Shown here: positions 22,015 to 33,425 of the stretch, piece after piece
Layout of the letters: every line of letters starts with the position of its first letter
How positions within the stretch are numbered: position 1 is the stretch's first letter
Assembly (NCBI GenBank): GCA_025603075.1
Contig: MU626345.1
Span: 21,856 to 85,855, forward strand
Length of the DNA stretch: 64,000 bases
Origin: Neoconidiobolus thromboides FSU 785
Lineage: Eukaryota > Entomophthoromycota > Entomophthoromycetes > Entomophthorales > Neoconidiobolaceae
Direction of reading: 5' to 3'
Position numbers and translations under genes: made by a program
The notes under the pieces: generated by a model
Told to the model about the DNA's origin: nothing
What the model saw: the letters and a program-made list of their open reading frames with translations, nothing else
Database searches by the model: none

Positions 22015-24999
22015 TAAATCATTGATACTGTAAAACTTTTAAAAACTTTGTGTATCTTTCAATCTGTGTATTTATTCTTAATATATGTTTAGTAAAGCAT
22101 TTGAGTTATGGGTAAAAGATTGTAATTTTTCAAAGAAAACTGTAGAGGTAACCCAAAAATTCTTTTACTTTTTGTATAATTTAAATTCGTAAAAGTATAT
22201 TATTATAACAATAATATGTCATTATTGTTAAATTGTCTATATTCTTATATGTAAAAAGAATCCACTGCCATAGCCAGAAATATTAATAAATATTAAAGAT
22301 AAATAAAATGAGAACTTTTGAGACTATCAACAAAGTTTATGAAAAATAATATAAAGAAATTACATACTATACAAAAACGGATATATTATTAAAAACTGTA
22401 TTTTATACTGTGTATTATGACTCATCAAATTGAACTAAAAATGAGCACTTTGATAAAAAATAAATTAAGTTTTTTACTTTTTAATTTAAACATCAACTAA
22501 AATTTAACTCTAACGTCATCCCATCCTTAATTTTATCCATGATCTATCCCTAACTTTAAATTAGCCTTAACACTCACCTTAACACTAATCTTTAACTCGT
22601 TATAATAATTACTACCAATAATAGAACTTTGTAGGAATTTTTATCTACCTTTTACAAATGAATTTTTGAATCACAGGTTGATAGATAAGATTAATTCCAA
22701 GTTTGACGAATTATCTAAAAAATAAAAATTCAAGCAAATCTATAATAATTTTCCTTCAACTCTAGAATTTCGTCATTAGATCTCATACTTTTTGATATAC
22801 TATCAAAAAACAAAGTGAAATTTCAACAAAAAAAATTCTTTATTAAGTATTTCTGCCAATAAATACGGAAAATAACAGAATATTTAAACACTCAACTTGT
22901 CTTAAATATTACTCTTTTTGCTCAATTCTTAAGTTATTATATTTCCAATGAAAACTTACTCAGAAAATAAATGAGCCTAAAGTACAAAAAGAAAGAGCTT
23001 CCTTTAGCTTCTACTTTATACAATTAATAAAAATAAAGCTACTTTAATATTGACTATATATTTGTTTTCCCTTTACTACTTATAGTAAATATAATGCATG
23101 CGGTTATTTTTATTAATATTAAGTTTTAACATGCAATTAAAATTACCTTAATGTTTAGTTTAACTTGTTTATTTATGAACTGAAAAGTCGCTTGATAGTA
23201 TAATTCAATTTCTATGCAAAATACCAATAAAATTTATCCACTCATCAATCAACAATTGTTCCTTTATAATATCATCAATGTGATTTATATAATAAAAGTT
23301 TGATGATGTTTTAATAAATTTTTATTAAAATTAATGTAATAGATTGACATCATTTCATAAATCACTAATTTCTACAGTAAACGTTGTATAGCAGCTAATG
23401 AAATAAATTTGTTGATTTTAAACTAAGTTTTGGATAACTGAAAACTTTAAATTTGTATTCAATTAATGAAATATATCGTTTTACCTTTATTTATAGTATG
23501 ATTAATTAAGGAGAGTAAGGTTTATCTTAGTATATATGAAAAGTAGCTTAATTGGTAGAATTTCGGTCTATTTATTTTATTATGTTCCAAGAAAAATAAG
23601 TATAAATTATTATTTTTATTATTATTAATGTTGGAGAAAAAGAGGTAAGAAACCAAATTAATAAAAGGAATAAAAGTAATTACAAATTTAATTAGTTGAT
23701 CGCGATAATAGATAATGATTCATTTGCTTCTTAATACATAATTATATATTATTAAAATATTAATATACAATAACGATGTTAACTAAACAAAAGGAGGGAT
23801 GATATCAACTTCCCCAATCCTGGAGTTTCTCTAACTAACTCCTGATGTTTTTTCAATTTTTTAATGTGAAACTAGGAACCTTTACTAAATTTGTAACTAA
23901 ATACTTCCATTTTTCTTATTAAGAATGAATTATCAATTTTCATTTAAATTAATTTCACTAAAAAAAATTCATAGTGTTTCCTTGAAATCATCCTAATTCA
24001 TTCATTTAAAAGTCGATATCATTGGTTCTTTTCAAGAAAATGGAATCTTTTAAGAAAATAGTAGTTGAAGAAATATCAAACTCATATTACTTATAAATTA
24101 ATAAATAGCAAAAAAAGGAGTTAAAAAAATAAAAGAAACTTAAATAAAGTTACATTAAAAGAAGCTTATTTAATATAGGATTTTATTTAAAATTCAGTTT
24201 TTTATAGTTAGTTAACTGATATCATTATTGATGCAAGTTAATCTATTAACTGTGTTACTATCAATATATTTAGTAATTTAGCGTCAATTTGATTGGTTCG
24301 TGGTGAGCATTAAAAAGCCATTCAAGCAGATAACATTCAGGTTAAATTTTCTAATAATAACAAAAAAATGAAGTCTTAATTTGGAAAGACAAAGTATGAT
24401 TAAAAGATAAATACAAAAAGTATCAATTTGAAAGCCATAAAAGTCGAGTAAAAAATTGAACTTAGAAAATGAAAATAAAAAGAAAATTTTAAGCATCAAC
24501 TTGAAAAAAATTTTCTCTTAAATTAACTTCAAGTAAAAGAAAGTTAAAAATTTTTATTAAAAAAACATCGTGTTTCTTTATAGACCATCTGCTCCTTTTT
24601 AGGTTTGCTTTTGGAAAGAGATTTTAAAGGGTTCAACTACCGTTCATCAATTTAGACTTGTTTTATATCACTTAAAGCGTTCATCTACCTAACAAACAAA
24701 GTATTTTTTAATCCTTATTGACTTTATCTTCAGCTTACCACCTTATCCTTTGTTTCTTTTATTTCAGTATGCAGCTTAAGCTTTAAATCAGCTTCCCCTG
24801 CGTATCGTTTTATATTCGTATTGGTTAATTTTTACTTTTAAGTGTTTTCTTTCAAATTCACTTAAAGGTGTATCATCACTTTGAGCTTTTATAATATCAA
24901 TTTATCTTCTCCAACAACTTTCTTTTAAAAGAAAAAATTTCAATTTCTCCTAAACCTCATTTACCCTTTAATTGTCCTTAGTTTAATTAAATAAAATCA

Positions 25000-27081
25000 A
25001 TGTCTACTTTATTTAATAAACATCATCCTAACCCTCATCCACCCAGTAAGCGTCATGTACTTACCCTCCATGAAAAGGTACAGGTACTAAAATTTATGGA
25101 ATCTCATCCGGATGTCCCAATTCAGGAAATATGCGCCAAATTTTCATCCAATCCACGTACATTAAAGCGTATCTGTGACCGACGTGAAACTTTGTTACAA
25201 TTAGCTCCAGGTGATCGTCGATTATTGCGTACACGTATCACTAAAGGTACTTGTCAACCCGTTGAAATCTGTTTACTAAAATGGATAGATTCTTTAAATT
25301 TTAATAATTTACCACTACAGAATCACACACTTCAAGCACGTGCTAAATACTTTTTATCATTAGTTAAATTGTATCTACCCAATGTACCTTCGTTAGCTGC
25401 TTCCAATGGTTGGATTAATCGCTTTAAAATTCGCAATTCTATTGATGTGAAACAAATTAATTGTGCTCGTTTTAATTCATTTAAAGAGGAACTAGAACCT
25501 GCAAGAAATAAGTTACAAAACTTGATATCCACTTTTGATTTCAATGATGTATTTGTTTTAGGTTCTACTATGCTTTATCATTCCTTTATCCCCAATCCAC
25601 CAAATGTTAATAGTAATAATAATATTATTAATCATGCTACTGATTCAGAACTCCTTCCACCAATACCACCAACGGATAAATTATCTTTATTCTTATGTTC
25701 TAATGCTACGGGTACTGATAAATTATTACCTTCTGTATTATTACCTGATAATTGTAATAAAGAGGAATTTGACTCGTTATTAATTGAGCTTATCCAAGGA
25801 TCCAATGGGTGGGTATCTCAATTTACTTTCACTTCCTGGTTTAATTACTTCCAAAGTTATATTGGAATTAAAAGAAAAGTATTATTGATATTAGAATATC
25901 AATATAAGGAATGTTATATCTCATCTAAATTTGAAGAATTATATCCTAATATTCAAGTTTCTTTTTTACCTGAATTTCATTCCAATCTTTTAAATCCATT
26001 CTCTTTAGGTTTAATTAAGTCATTCAAATCTTACTATAGAACTTATCTAATTAAACAAGTACTCTCTTCTACTGATATTCAATTGAACCACAACTTTGAA
26101 ACTTTCCATATTGACTTAAAAGAAGCAATGGAATTTATTCAGCTGGCTTGGGAGAATGTAACTTGTAATACAATACATGAAGCTTGGTTTAAATCGAATA
26201 TAGTACCACCTCAATATTATTTAAATAGTCCCATTATTTATACGGATTTTGATCCTATCAAACAATTATTTGATAATAATCCTACATTAAATCAATATAT
26301 TGGAAATTATGACGTATTAGATCGGATTTATATGGATAAACCAGCTTGTTTTCCAACAGAAAATGAATTACTTTTTGTGGAAGAATCACTCTCTTTTTTT
26401 AAAGAAGCCCATCCACCTTCTCCACCTTCAGGTAATTTGAAACAAAACAAATGTAAATTTAAAGAAAATGAATTATCAAAAGAAGAGTTAATAATGGAAA
26501 CTACAAAACACCCGGTTATTAATAATAATAATAATAATGAATTTATAAACTATAATAATAATAATTCAAGTTCAACTAATAATAATTTATTAAATGATCC
26601 ATTATTTAATAATTTATTTAATGAATTTAATCCATTAGATTTAACTTCTAATAATAATAATAATAATAATAATTGGAATTTATCAACTATATGTAATGAT
26701 ATTTCCAATATGACTAGTGTTAGCACTTCACTTTATACAACTGCACCATTTCTACCTTATAATGAATTCAATGGCCTATTTGATTATAATTATATGATGG
26801 AGTTACCTAAAATTGATACAACAATACAACCTTATCCAACTACATCTACACCAGCGCCATCTCCATTCTTAGAACAAAATAAAGAAGAAGAGAATTGTAA
26901 TATTAATGGAATTAATAATCTACCACCTAGTATAAATGAAATTAATAATGTAGATATGTTATTAAGTTTATTAAAATCTCATTTAAGTCAAGGATTTCCT
27001 GTTCCTGATTCAGTTAATGAAGCACTTGATTTAGTTTCAAATTATGTTCACCAGTTTGATCCAAATAATAAGGGAAATTAG
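25000..27081 (+). CDS. CENP-B-like protein, domesticated pogo transposase with lost catalytic residues
   Basis: Single exon, 693 residues. Residues 17-65 form a psq/CENP-B N-terminal helix-turn-helix (L-T-L-H-E-K-V-Q-V-L-K-F). Residues 80-150 form a CENP-B-type HTH ending W-I-N-R-F-K. Residues 180-350 match the DDE domain of pogo elements: F-L-C-S-N-A-T-G-T-D-K-L-L-P, K-R-K-V-L-L-I-L-E, and L-P-E-F-H-S-N-L-L-N-P-F-S-L-G-L-I. The catalytic Asp positions read Glu299 and Ser335, and the first Asp block is replaced by a G-S-T-M-L-Y string. Asn-rich tracts follow at 507-560. Fission yeast Abp1/Cbh proteins are comparable DNA-binding, centromere- or retrotransposon-silencing factors; that role here is inference. 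Confidence 0.82.
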   Translation: MSTLFNKHHPNPHPPSKRHVLTLHEKVQVLKFMESHPDVPIQEICAKFSSNPRTLKRICDRRETLLQLAPGDRRLLRTRITKGTCQPVEICLLKWIDSLNFNNLPLQNHTLQARAKYFLSLVKLYLPNVPSLAASNGWINRFKIRNSIDVKQINCARFNSFKEELEPARNKLQNLISTFDFNDVFVLGSTMLYHSFIPNPPNVNSNNNIINHATDSELLPPIPPTDKLSLFLCSNATGTDKLLPSVLLPDNCNKEEFDSLLIELIQGSNGWVSQFTFTSWFNYFQSYIGIKRKVLLILEYQYKECYISSKFEELYPNIQVSFLPEFHSNLLNPFSLGLIKSFKSYYRTYLIKQVLSSTDIQLNHNFETFHIDLKEAMEFIQLAWENVTCNTIHEAWFKSNIVPPQYYLNSPIIYTDFDPIKQLFDNNPTLNQYIGNYDVLDRIYMDKPACFPTENELLFVEESLSFFKEAHPPSPPSGNLKQNKCKFKENELSKEELIMETTKHPVINNNNNNEFINYNNNNSSSTNNNLLNDPLFNNLFNEFNPLDLTSNNNNNNNNWNLSTICNDISNMTSVSTSLYTTAPFLPYNEFNGLFDYNYMMELPKIDTTIQPYPTTSTPAPSPFLEQNKEEENCNINGINNLPPSINEINNVDMLLSLLKSHLSQGFPVPDSVNEALDLVSNYVHQFDPNNKGN

Positions 27082-27478
27082 TAAAAGTAATAGTTTGTAT
27101 AACCTCATTTTCTTAACTTTGTTTTGCTAAATAAAAAATCATGCTTGTAATATATGAATATTATTATTATTTTAAGTTTTATTTATTTTAGTTTATATTA
27201 AAACAAATGTCAAATAAGAATAAATTTAATTAAAGAATTTATTAAAGAATTTATTTTAGTTTAAATTAAATTTTTAAATATCAAATAATAAATGAAACAA
27301 TTTTAATTACTCTTTGTTAATAAATATTTATTTTTAGTATAAAAAAATAGATGGATTAATTTTCAAATGTTTTTTAACGTCTACTAAAAAAACATGCTAT
27401 TTTTGCAACAAACTTTGCTTTTTGATTTTTAACTTTTTTCAATAATTAACAATTAATTAACATAAAATAAAATAAATT
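27082..27478. other. Intergenic, AT-rich
   Basis: Includes a short imperfect repeat of ATTAAAGAATTT at about 27230-27255. Nothing else is recognised. Confidence 0.5.
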
Positions 27479-29152
27479 ATGAGTACTTTAATCCGCGCTT
27501 TATATGAACGTTATAATAAAAAAGAGGAATATGAAAATGATAGTAATAGAAACTATTTACAACATAATCCATTTAATGCAAAAAAACAAATGATACAAAA
27601 TTTGATTACAGTTATCATTAAGATTCTTAAACCATTACTAAAAGTAAGTTTAATTGGAATATTATTAGATTTATTACCAACAATATTAAAATTAAAAAAA
27701 GTCAATTTAAATATCAATACTTTGATAAACAAAATATCAATGAATGCTTCTTTTATTCAATCCATCTTTTCATTTTTTAAACAATATCCTAAACGTAACT
27801 CTTGGATAACTGCTTTATTTTTTTCTACTTTATCAGTTCAATTGATTTCACCAACAATACCAAAATATCCTATTGAAGATAATAGTAAAGTATTATTAAA
27901 TAATTCATTAAAGATTACACTAGACAATAAATTAGCATTAAGTCGACTTGAATTTGAATTAATAGTAAAACAATTTCTAGCTAATTTTGTTAGTGTAGGT
28001 CTAGGTATTTATTTATTAAGATTTACTAAGTTTCAAAAAGAAAGGTTTTTAAAAAGTAAACATCATTTAGCTACAGCCTTTTACTTTTTTATTCAAGCAA
28101 TTTATTCTCTGTGGTCATTTCAAAAATTAAGAACAATCAAATTGTTAAAGCCATGGAATATAGTCACTCCTTGGTTGAATTTTAATTTGAATTTAATTGG
28201 TAATTTTTCAGAAATAGTATTATTCTCATTCTCTAGTTATGTTGTTATGATTAATTGGTTTTATAATCCAACCACATTACCGAATTCCTTTGTTCGTTGG
28301 ATTAATTCGTTTGCTGAGATTGATTCTAGATTATTAGATTATTTAAGGGGATTAGAATTCAATATGATAAAAGAAGGTCAACATTCAGATATTTTAAAAG
28401 ATTACTGTGAATCTAAAAGTATTAATCCAACATCAGGTGATCCTTATTATGGTTTATTAAGTTGTAATTTATTACATCCATTGACTGGTAATAATTGTCA
28501 ACAACATATTTATTATCGATTTATTTCTGCTTTTATTAAGTCTTTAATTACTATGTATATTCCATTAAATTTATTCACTTTTATTTTAAATTATCTATTT
28601 AAAAAAAATCATAATTTAAATCATAAGGATTCAACTAATCCTTCTTCTTCTTCTTCTTCTTCTTCTTCTTCTATTATTACTATATTAAAACAAAAAGTTT
28701 TATATCCTTCTTTACAATCTTCTGCTTTTTTAGCTACCTTTATAGCTACTATGTTTGGTACTATTTGTCTTGCGCGAAACCAGTTAAAAACAGATCGATA
28801 TGATGCACGACTTGGATCTTTAATGAGTGGTTTTACTTCCATATTAATTGAATCCCCATCTCGTCGATTACCATTGACATTATACTTATTACCTAGAGCT
28901 TTAGTTAGTTTATATTATAATTATTGCTTAAAATATATACCAGCTCAATATCTGGATACTCCCTTGTTGACAATGTCATTGGCTACTTTATTAACTTGTT
29001 ATAAATTACAACCCAAAAGTTTATTGCCTCCTTTACAGACGATTTTAAATTGGATTTTTGATAAAAGAAGTGATCTATTGGATAAAGATGGCTCCCCTAA
29101 TTCAACACCTACCCCGGAAACCTGCATGGAGATGATATCGGATGATTTATGA
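27479..29152 (+). CDS. TMEM135-like multi-pass membrane protein
   Basis: Single exon, 557 residues. Several hydrophobic segments lie between about 45 and 475. Residues 324-340 carry the family block Y-Y-G-L-L-S-C, L-L-H-P, then C at 340, followed by an aromatic helix with L-Y-type membrane sequence. Near 455-475 comes E-S-P-S-R-R-L-P-L-T-L-Y-L-L-P-R-A, the other conserved block (IE..RR..LALYVLPR type). A serine tract at 389-398 is coded by a CTT/TCT microsatellite. TMEM135 and fungal relatives act in peroxisome, mitochondrial and lipid-droplet biology. Family placement is by motif recognition; the function in this organism is unknown. Confidence 0.72.
   Translation: MSTLIRALYERYNKKEEYENDSNRNYLQHNPFNAKKQMIQNLITVIIKILKPLLKVSLIGILLDLLPTILKLKKVNLNINTLINKISMNASFIQSIFSFFKQYPKRNSWITALFFSTLSVQLISPTIPKYPIEDNSKVLLNNSLKITLDNKLALSRLEFELIVKQFLANFVSVGLGIYLLRFTKFQKERFLKSKHHLATAFYFFIQAIYSLWSFQKLRTIKLLKPWNIVTPWLNFNLNLIGNFSEIVLFSFSSYVVMINWFYNPTTLPNSFVRWINSFAEIDSRLLDYLRGLEFNMIKEGQHSDILKDYCESKSINPTSGDPYYGLLSCNLLHPLTGNNCQQHIYYRFISAFIKSLITMYIPLNLFTFILNYLFKKNHNLNHKDSTNPSSSSSSSSSSIITILKQKVLYPSLQSSAFLATFIATMFGTICLARNQLKTDRYDARLGSLMSGFTSILIESPSRRLPLTLYLLPRALVSLYYNYCLKYIPAQYLDTPLLTMSLATLLTCYKLQPKSLLPPLQTILNWIFDKRSDLLDKDGSPNSTPTPETCMEMISDDL
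28641..28672. repeat. (CTT)n microsatellite in the TMEM135-like gene
   Basis: Ten to eleven trinucleotide units coding a serine run in the cytoplasmic loop. Length variation between strains is likely. Confidence 0.9.
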
Positions 29153-29358
29153 ATATTATTTGTTTGTTTTTTGGATATTAGTTTATATTAGAAGTTAATA
29201 AAGTCAAATTTTTAATAAGAATAGAATCTAAAATTATTTATTTAGTTATATTTTATTTATTTTTAAAATTGATTCATTTTAAATATATATTCTATAAAAA
29301 AGCTATCCTCCTTCTTCCTCTTCTTCTTCTTATTATTCTATAAACTTCTCCTTTACAT

Positions 29359-31704
29359 TTAATCAAAATCCGAGTCTTGATCTGAGGTAACTTGAATAGC
29401 AGCAAATGGATTGGAAGTGGTTGTTTCATTTTCATTAAGATTTTCAATTTGTTCACCACCCATTTGAGTACTTTGTTGGTTATCTTCTGGATTATCATTA
29501 AGTGTAAGATCTTCTAATAATTCAGCTAATTTAATTTCTGGGAAACCATCCTCACCACCCATATCAGCATCTGAATCTTCCATTTCAGCATAAGCATCAT
29601 CCATATCTTCTTCTTCTTCAACTGCTTCAAGAGTATTTAATTGTGCTTGTTCATCTAATATTAAATATTAATATTAATATTAATATATATATATTTAAAT
29701 TATTACCTTTGTAAAGATTAATATTTGATCTCATTTCTGGATCTTCTTCAATATCACGTAAAAACATTTCAAAATCATTTCTATTAAATAAAATATAAAT
29801 AAATAAACTTTTTATAATAATAATCAAACTTACTCTGCTTTTTCAGCATCAATTTTACGCATCTTAAGGTCAGCGTCATCTTTAACCAAAGATTTAACTT
29901 TCCAATATCTTTTCTTATTCTTCTTACGACGATTAGAGTAACTCTTTTTAATTAATACCTAATTTAATTAATTAAATAAACAAATACAAAATACTAATAC
30001 ATAATACTATTATTATTATGAAAAAATAGACTTACAATATTAGGTGTATGTTCTTGATTAAGTGAATCATAATTGGAATCATTTAAATTGGAATTAGTAA
30101 GATCGTAACTAATTAAATTATTATCAATTAAACAATAATAAAAATTCAATATTAAATTACCCATAAACTAAATCTCCATAATTTAAGATTGAACCAAGAT
30201 GAGTACGAGTATGATAAGTTGTATCATTTCGACCAAAATCTTGAATTCTTGCAACTTGAACATCAGCAAGCGCATACTATTGAATTAATTAATTAATTAG
30301 TTAAGATAATAAATTATTATTTATAAATAAAAGACAAATACTTACTTTCCCACGAGTATAACCGGAATGATCAATATCAACTACAACAAATTCAACTAAA
30401 TCACCATGGGTGCATAGTGCATTAAATGGATAACGGTAATAAACAGTATTAGAAATATCAGCATCTAAAAAAATATTCATTAATTATCAAAAAAACTCCC
30501 TTCTCACATTAATAATTATTTACGATTTAATGTGTTTGGATCAATAACATGAATCGAATTACTGACACGGGATACAATACATAATGGACTATATAAAAAA
30601 ATATTAATATCAATATTTTAAAAAATTATTATAAAAAATTTACTTAATATTTCCTAGTGATCTAGCCGTTTTCAAAGGTAAACAAACTAGATCATCTTTA
30701 CAAATAGGTGAAATTTCCATTGAATAAGTAAATTTAAAATTAGAAGAACCAGTATGAGTATCTGAAGAAATCAATTGTTCCGATGTTTTAACTCTAAAAT
30801 AAAATAAAAACACATATTAAAACCCTTCCATTTATAACCGATCATTAAGGTAATAACTCACCTTCCAGGTACAACGGAAAGTAAAAACTCACTCATTCTA
30901 ATAGCATGTGAACGAGAAACATAAAAAAAATCGATACCATCTTTAGCTTCTTTAATATTAGTAGTTTCTTTATGGGCATTATGTTTTAAGATTAATTGTT
31001 CTAAAAATAAAAAGGTACGTTTATGAGAAACCTAAATAAATAAATATCAAATTAATAAACATGTTAAACTTAAATTTTTAAACGTTAAAACATTAAAGAA
31101 AAACTTACTTTTTGTCTCACTTGGACTACTGCTTTCCATGTATTTTTGGCCATAATTTTAGTACAATCATCACATTGTTGATTAGCAACCACAAATTCTA
31201 CTTCAAATGTTTGTTGAAGGATAGTAGCTGCAAAGACCTAATATAAATAAAATTAATAAACCAATCTATCAAAACAAACAGCATTGTTTACCTCTTTTTG
31301 AATAGTTAATTTCACTTTAATTCTTCTCGAATGTGGTTCTGTCCAAATAAACCCAGCATCGATCAATCGTACCTGTTTCAATCCTTTGAGTTTCTTAATA
31401 CAAAGCGCTAATAATTCACGAGATTCTAAAGTACATAATACCCAATGACTTGGTGGTTGAAGATAACGCTCACAATTACGACAGAAATGTAACGTCCCAT
31501 TCTTGGGGATACCATCCGTGATATCTACTTCATTACGGATACAGTTAACGCACATGTTCGCTGGATTCGGCGGGATGGCTGTACCGCAACCGCAACATAA
31601 GCTAGAGTAAGTTATGGATTAAAAAGTGCTTTTTTTAGAGATTTAAGAGAGTATACTTACATCACTTGTTCCGTTTGTATAGGATTATATTGATTATATT
31701 CCAT
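29359..31704 (-). CDS. NMD3: 60S ribosomal export protein NMD3
   Basis: Adaptor that links pre-60S subunits to the nuclear exporter Crm1. Twelve exons join in frame to 556 residues: 31661-31704, 31292-31601, 31109-31237, 30862-31031, 30644-30793, 30524-30588, 30346-30464, 30161-30276, 30036-30108, 29834-29958, 29707-29780 and 29359-29654. Introns are 52-77 nt. The N-terminal zinc region has C-C-G-C (17-20), C-V-N-C (32-35), C-R-N-C (55-58) and C-D-D-C further on. Other family blocks are D-P-N-T-L-N-H-A-D-I, R-T-H-L-G-S-I-L-N-Y-G-D and the basic K-K-N-K-K-R-Y-W-K. The acidic tail with L-A-E-L-L-E-D-L-T-L suits a leucine-rich export signal. Its promoter is shared with CCDC137. Confidence 0.96.
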
Positions 31705-31920
31705 TTTTTAAATGTTTTAGGTTTTAATTTAAAAAAGAATAAAAAACTTTCAAAGCTTTTGAAACTGCGATTTATATTCCAAAAAAACTTGGTGGTTTTA
31801 TTGGTTGTTAGGATTAGAAATTTGGAAATTTTCGATATAATTTTTGTTTATTTAAAAGTGCTTAAAAGCTGGATTATTAATATAAGAGTACTAAGGATAC
31901 AATAAGAATCGATAGAAATT
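31705..31920. promoter_or_regulatory. Shared divergent promoter of NMD3 and CCDC137
   Basis: Only 216 bp separate the two start codons, which point away from each other. Both genes must take their core promoters from this stretch. No TATA box is obvious. Confidence 0.7.
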
Positions 31921-33165
31921 ATGGCTAATAAAAGAGTTAAACCAAAGGCAATACCAGATATTTATAATGATAAAGAGGAAGGGTAAGTCAATAATAATAA
32001 TAATTCAATTTAGTTTTTATAACTTCTAAATTAATACTAACAATTTTAACTAGTCGAGATTTTGATCCTAAACAAGGAGAAGTTGTATCGGATGTACCAA
32101 AGAGATTTCAACGGATAATGAATCAAAAAGAATACCAAATTAAAGCAAAGGAATTAAAAAAGAAAGGTAAATATTTAACGAAACTTTATATGATGGTTAA
32201 TAGATAGAAGTCAATTAGAGTTCAAACAAGGTGGTAAAATAGAGGTAATTTTAAAAACTATGGAGTTCTAATACAGTTTAATAATGTTTATTATGATTAA
32301 TTTTAGAAGAAAAAAGAAAAATTAGAAAAATTAGAAAACGAAAGTTTGAGACAGTTTAATAAGTAAGTTTTTATATAAAAGGATAGAATATATGGGGATG
32401 TCTTTTTGGTTTCATTACTTTTTCCATTTTTTAAGTGCTATTTGAGCGGAAAAATTGTTAGTAAAATTGATAAGCAAAAAAAACACATCCCCATATGCTA
32501 TTATTTTATTATCAATTAAAATATAATAAATTGATACTAATATTGTAAATATAGACGAGTGGAACTCACCTTAGGACATAGTAAATCAATGTTTAAAGAA
32601 GCTGTTGTTGGTAAATCACAAAAAAAAGAAAAGTAGGACTATACTATCTTTAAAAAAAGTAAACTAAATCGCTTCTTCTCTTTTATAGACGTAAACAAAA
32701 ACAAATATTAGAAAAACAAGCTTTATTAGAATTACAACAACAAGAAAATGATCGAAAAGATTTTAATAAGCTAACAGATAAAGTGAAATTCGGTGAAGTA
32801 GCTATGGCACCACCTACATTAAGTGCTAAACCAAAAGATCGAGCTAAGGTAAACCAAATTAAAATTTTCATTTAAAATATATCTTATAGCACATTCTCTT
32901 TTGATTAAAAGGAACATTAACAATTAATTTGTTTAAATGTTATATGCTAACGTTTTCTTGTTTTATATAGAACCGTCGTGAACTTATCAATAAGATGCAA
33001 AATACTGGCAAAAAGACAATTAACAATCAACCTATAAATAGAGAAAGAGTGGGACCTAAAATTGAGAAATCACCAGCAGAAAAAAGAATTTTGGAACAAG
33101 AAAGAAGTAGAGTTGTGGACATGTATCGTAGATTAAAAAAAGAAAAATTAGAACAACAGCAATAG
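31921..33165 (+). CDS. CCDC137: CCDC137-like nucleolar coiled-coil protein
   Basis: Seven exons join in frame to 234 residues: 31921-31982, 32054-32166, 32204-32244, 32307-32362, 32555-32632, 32689-32848 and 32971-33165. No open frame over 60 codons marks it; it was found by splicing. The diagnostic block D-K-V-K-F-G-E-V-A-M-A-P-P-T-L-S-A-K-P matches the animal CCDC137 (RaRF) family, as does the C-terminal E-Q-E-R-S-R-V-V-D-M-Y-R-R-L-K. The N-terminus P-K-R-F-Q-R-I-M-N-Q-K matches the family's first block. The protein is Lys/Glu-rich and mostly coiled coil. Animal members sit in the nucleolus and on the mitotic chromosome surface. Intron 4 (32363-32554) carries MITE copy 12. Confidence 0.85.
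32393..32493 (-). mobile_element. MITE copy 12, in intron 4 of CCDC137
   Basis: 101 bp, TGGGGATG to CATCCCCA, reverse orientation, TA on both sides. Without it and one TA the intron would be 89 nt, close to its neighbours. Confidence 0.95.
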
Positions 33166-33425
33166 AAATAAAAGAAAGTGGAATAAATTCAATGTTACAA
33201 ATAACAAATTTAGTTTGGCCTTTTTCTTTTGATAGATTGGGTATATTAGCTGTAGTGTGAAGTTGATGTTTCTGAATTTATTGACAGCATTTTATCTTAT
33301 CATTTTTGACTAAAATATAAAAACTATTTAAAATATTATAATATACAAAATTAATTAAAATGATATCAACTTAATAAATAAATATTTTTTATTAATGCCT
33401 TAGTTTACATTTATATTAACCTTAG

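Larger units (their letters stand above)
19901..24999. other. 5.1-kb gene-poor stretch with three MITEs and transposon debris
   Basis: Contains MITE copies 9 to 11 and a decayed piggyBac-like region. The part from about 21.8 to 24.5 kb is plain AT-rich sequence with no recognised feature. From about 24.56 kb it becomes pyrimidine-rich, probably the leader and promoter of the CENP-B-like gene. Confidence 0.5.

Noticed and set aside
22500-22600. Runs of CCTTAACACT-like sequence that recall telomere-type repeats
   Set aside because: Only a few irregular units; no exact tandem array, and the region lies between ordinary genes.
23543-23600. tRNA-like string TAGCTTAATTGGTAGAATTTC
   Set aside because: Resembles a tRNA A box but there is no paired acceptor stem and no proper B box.
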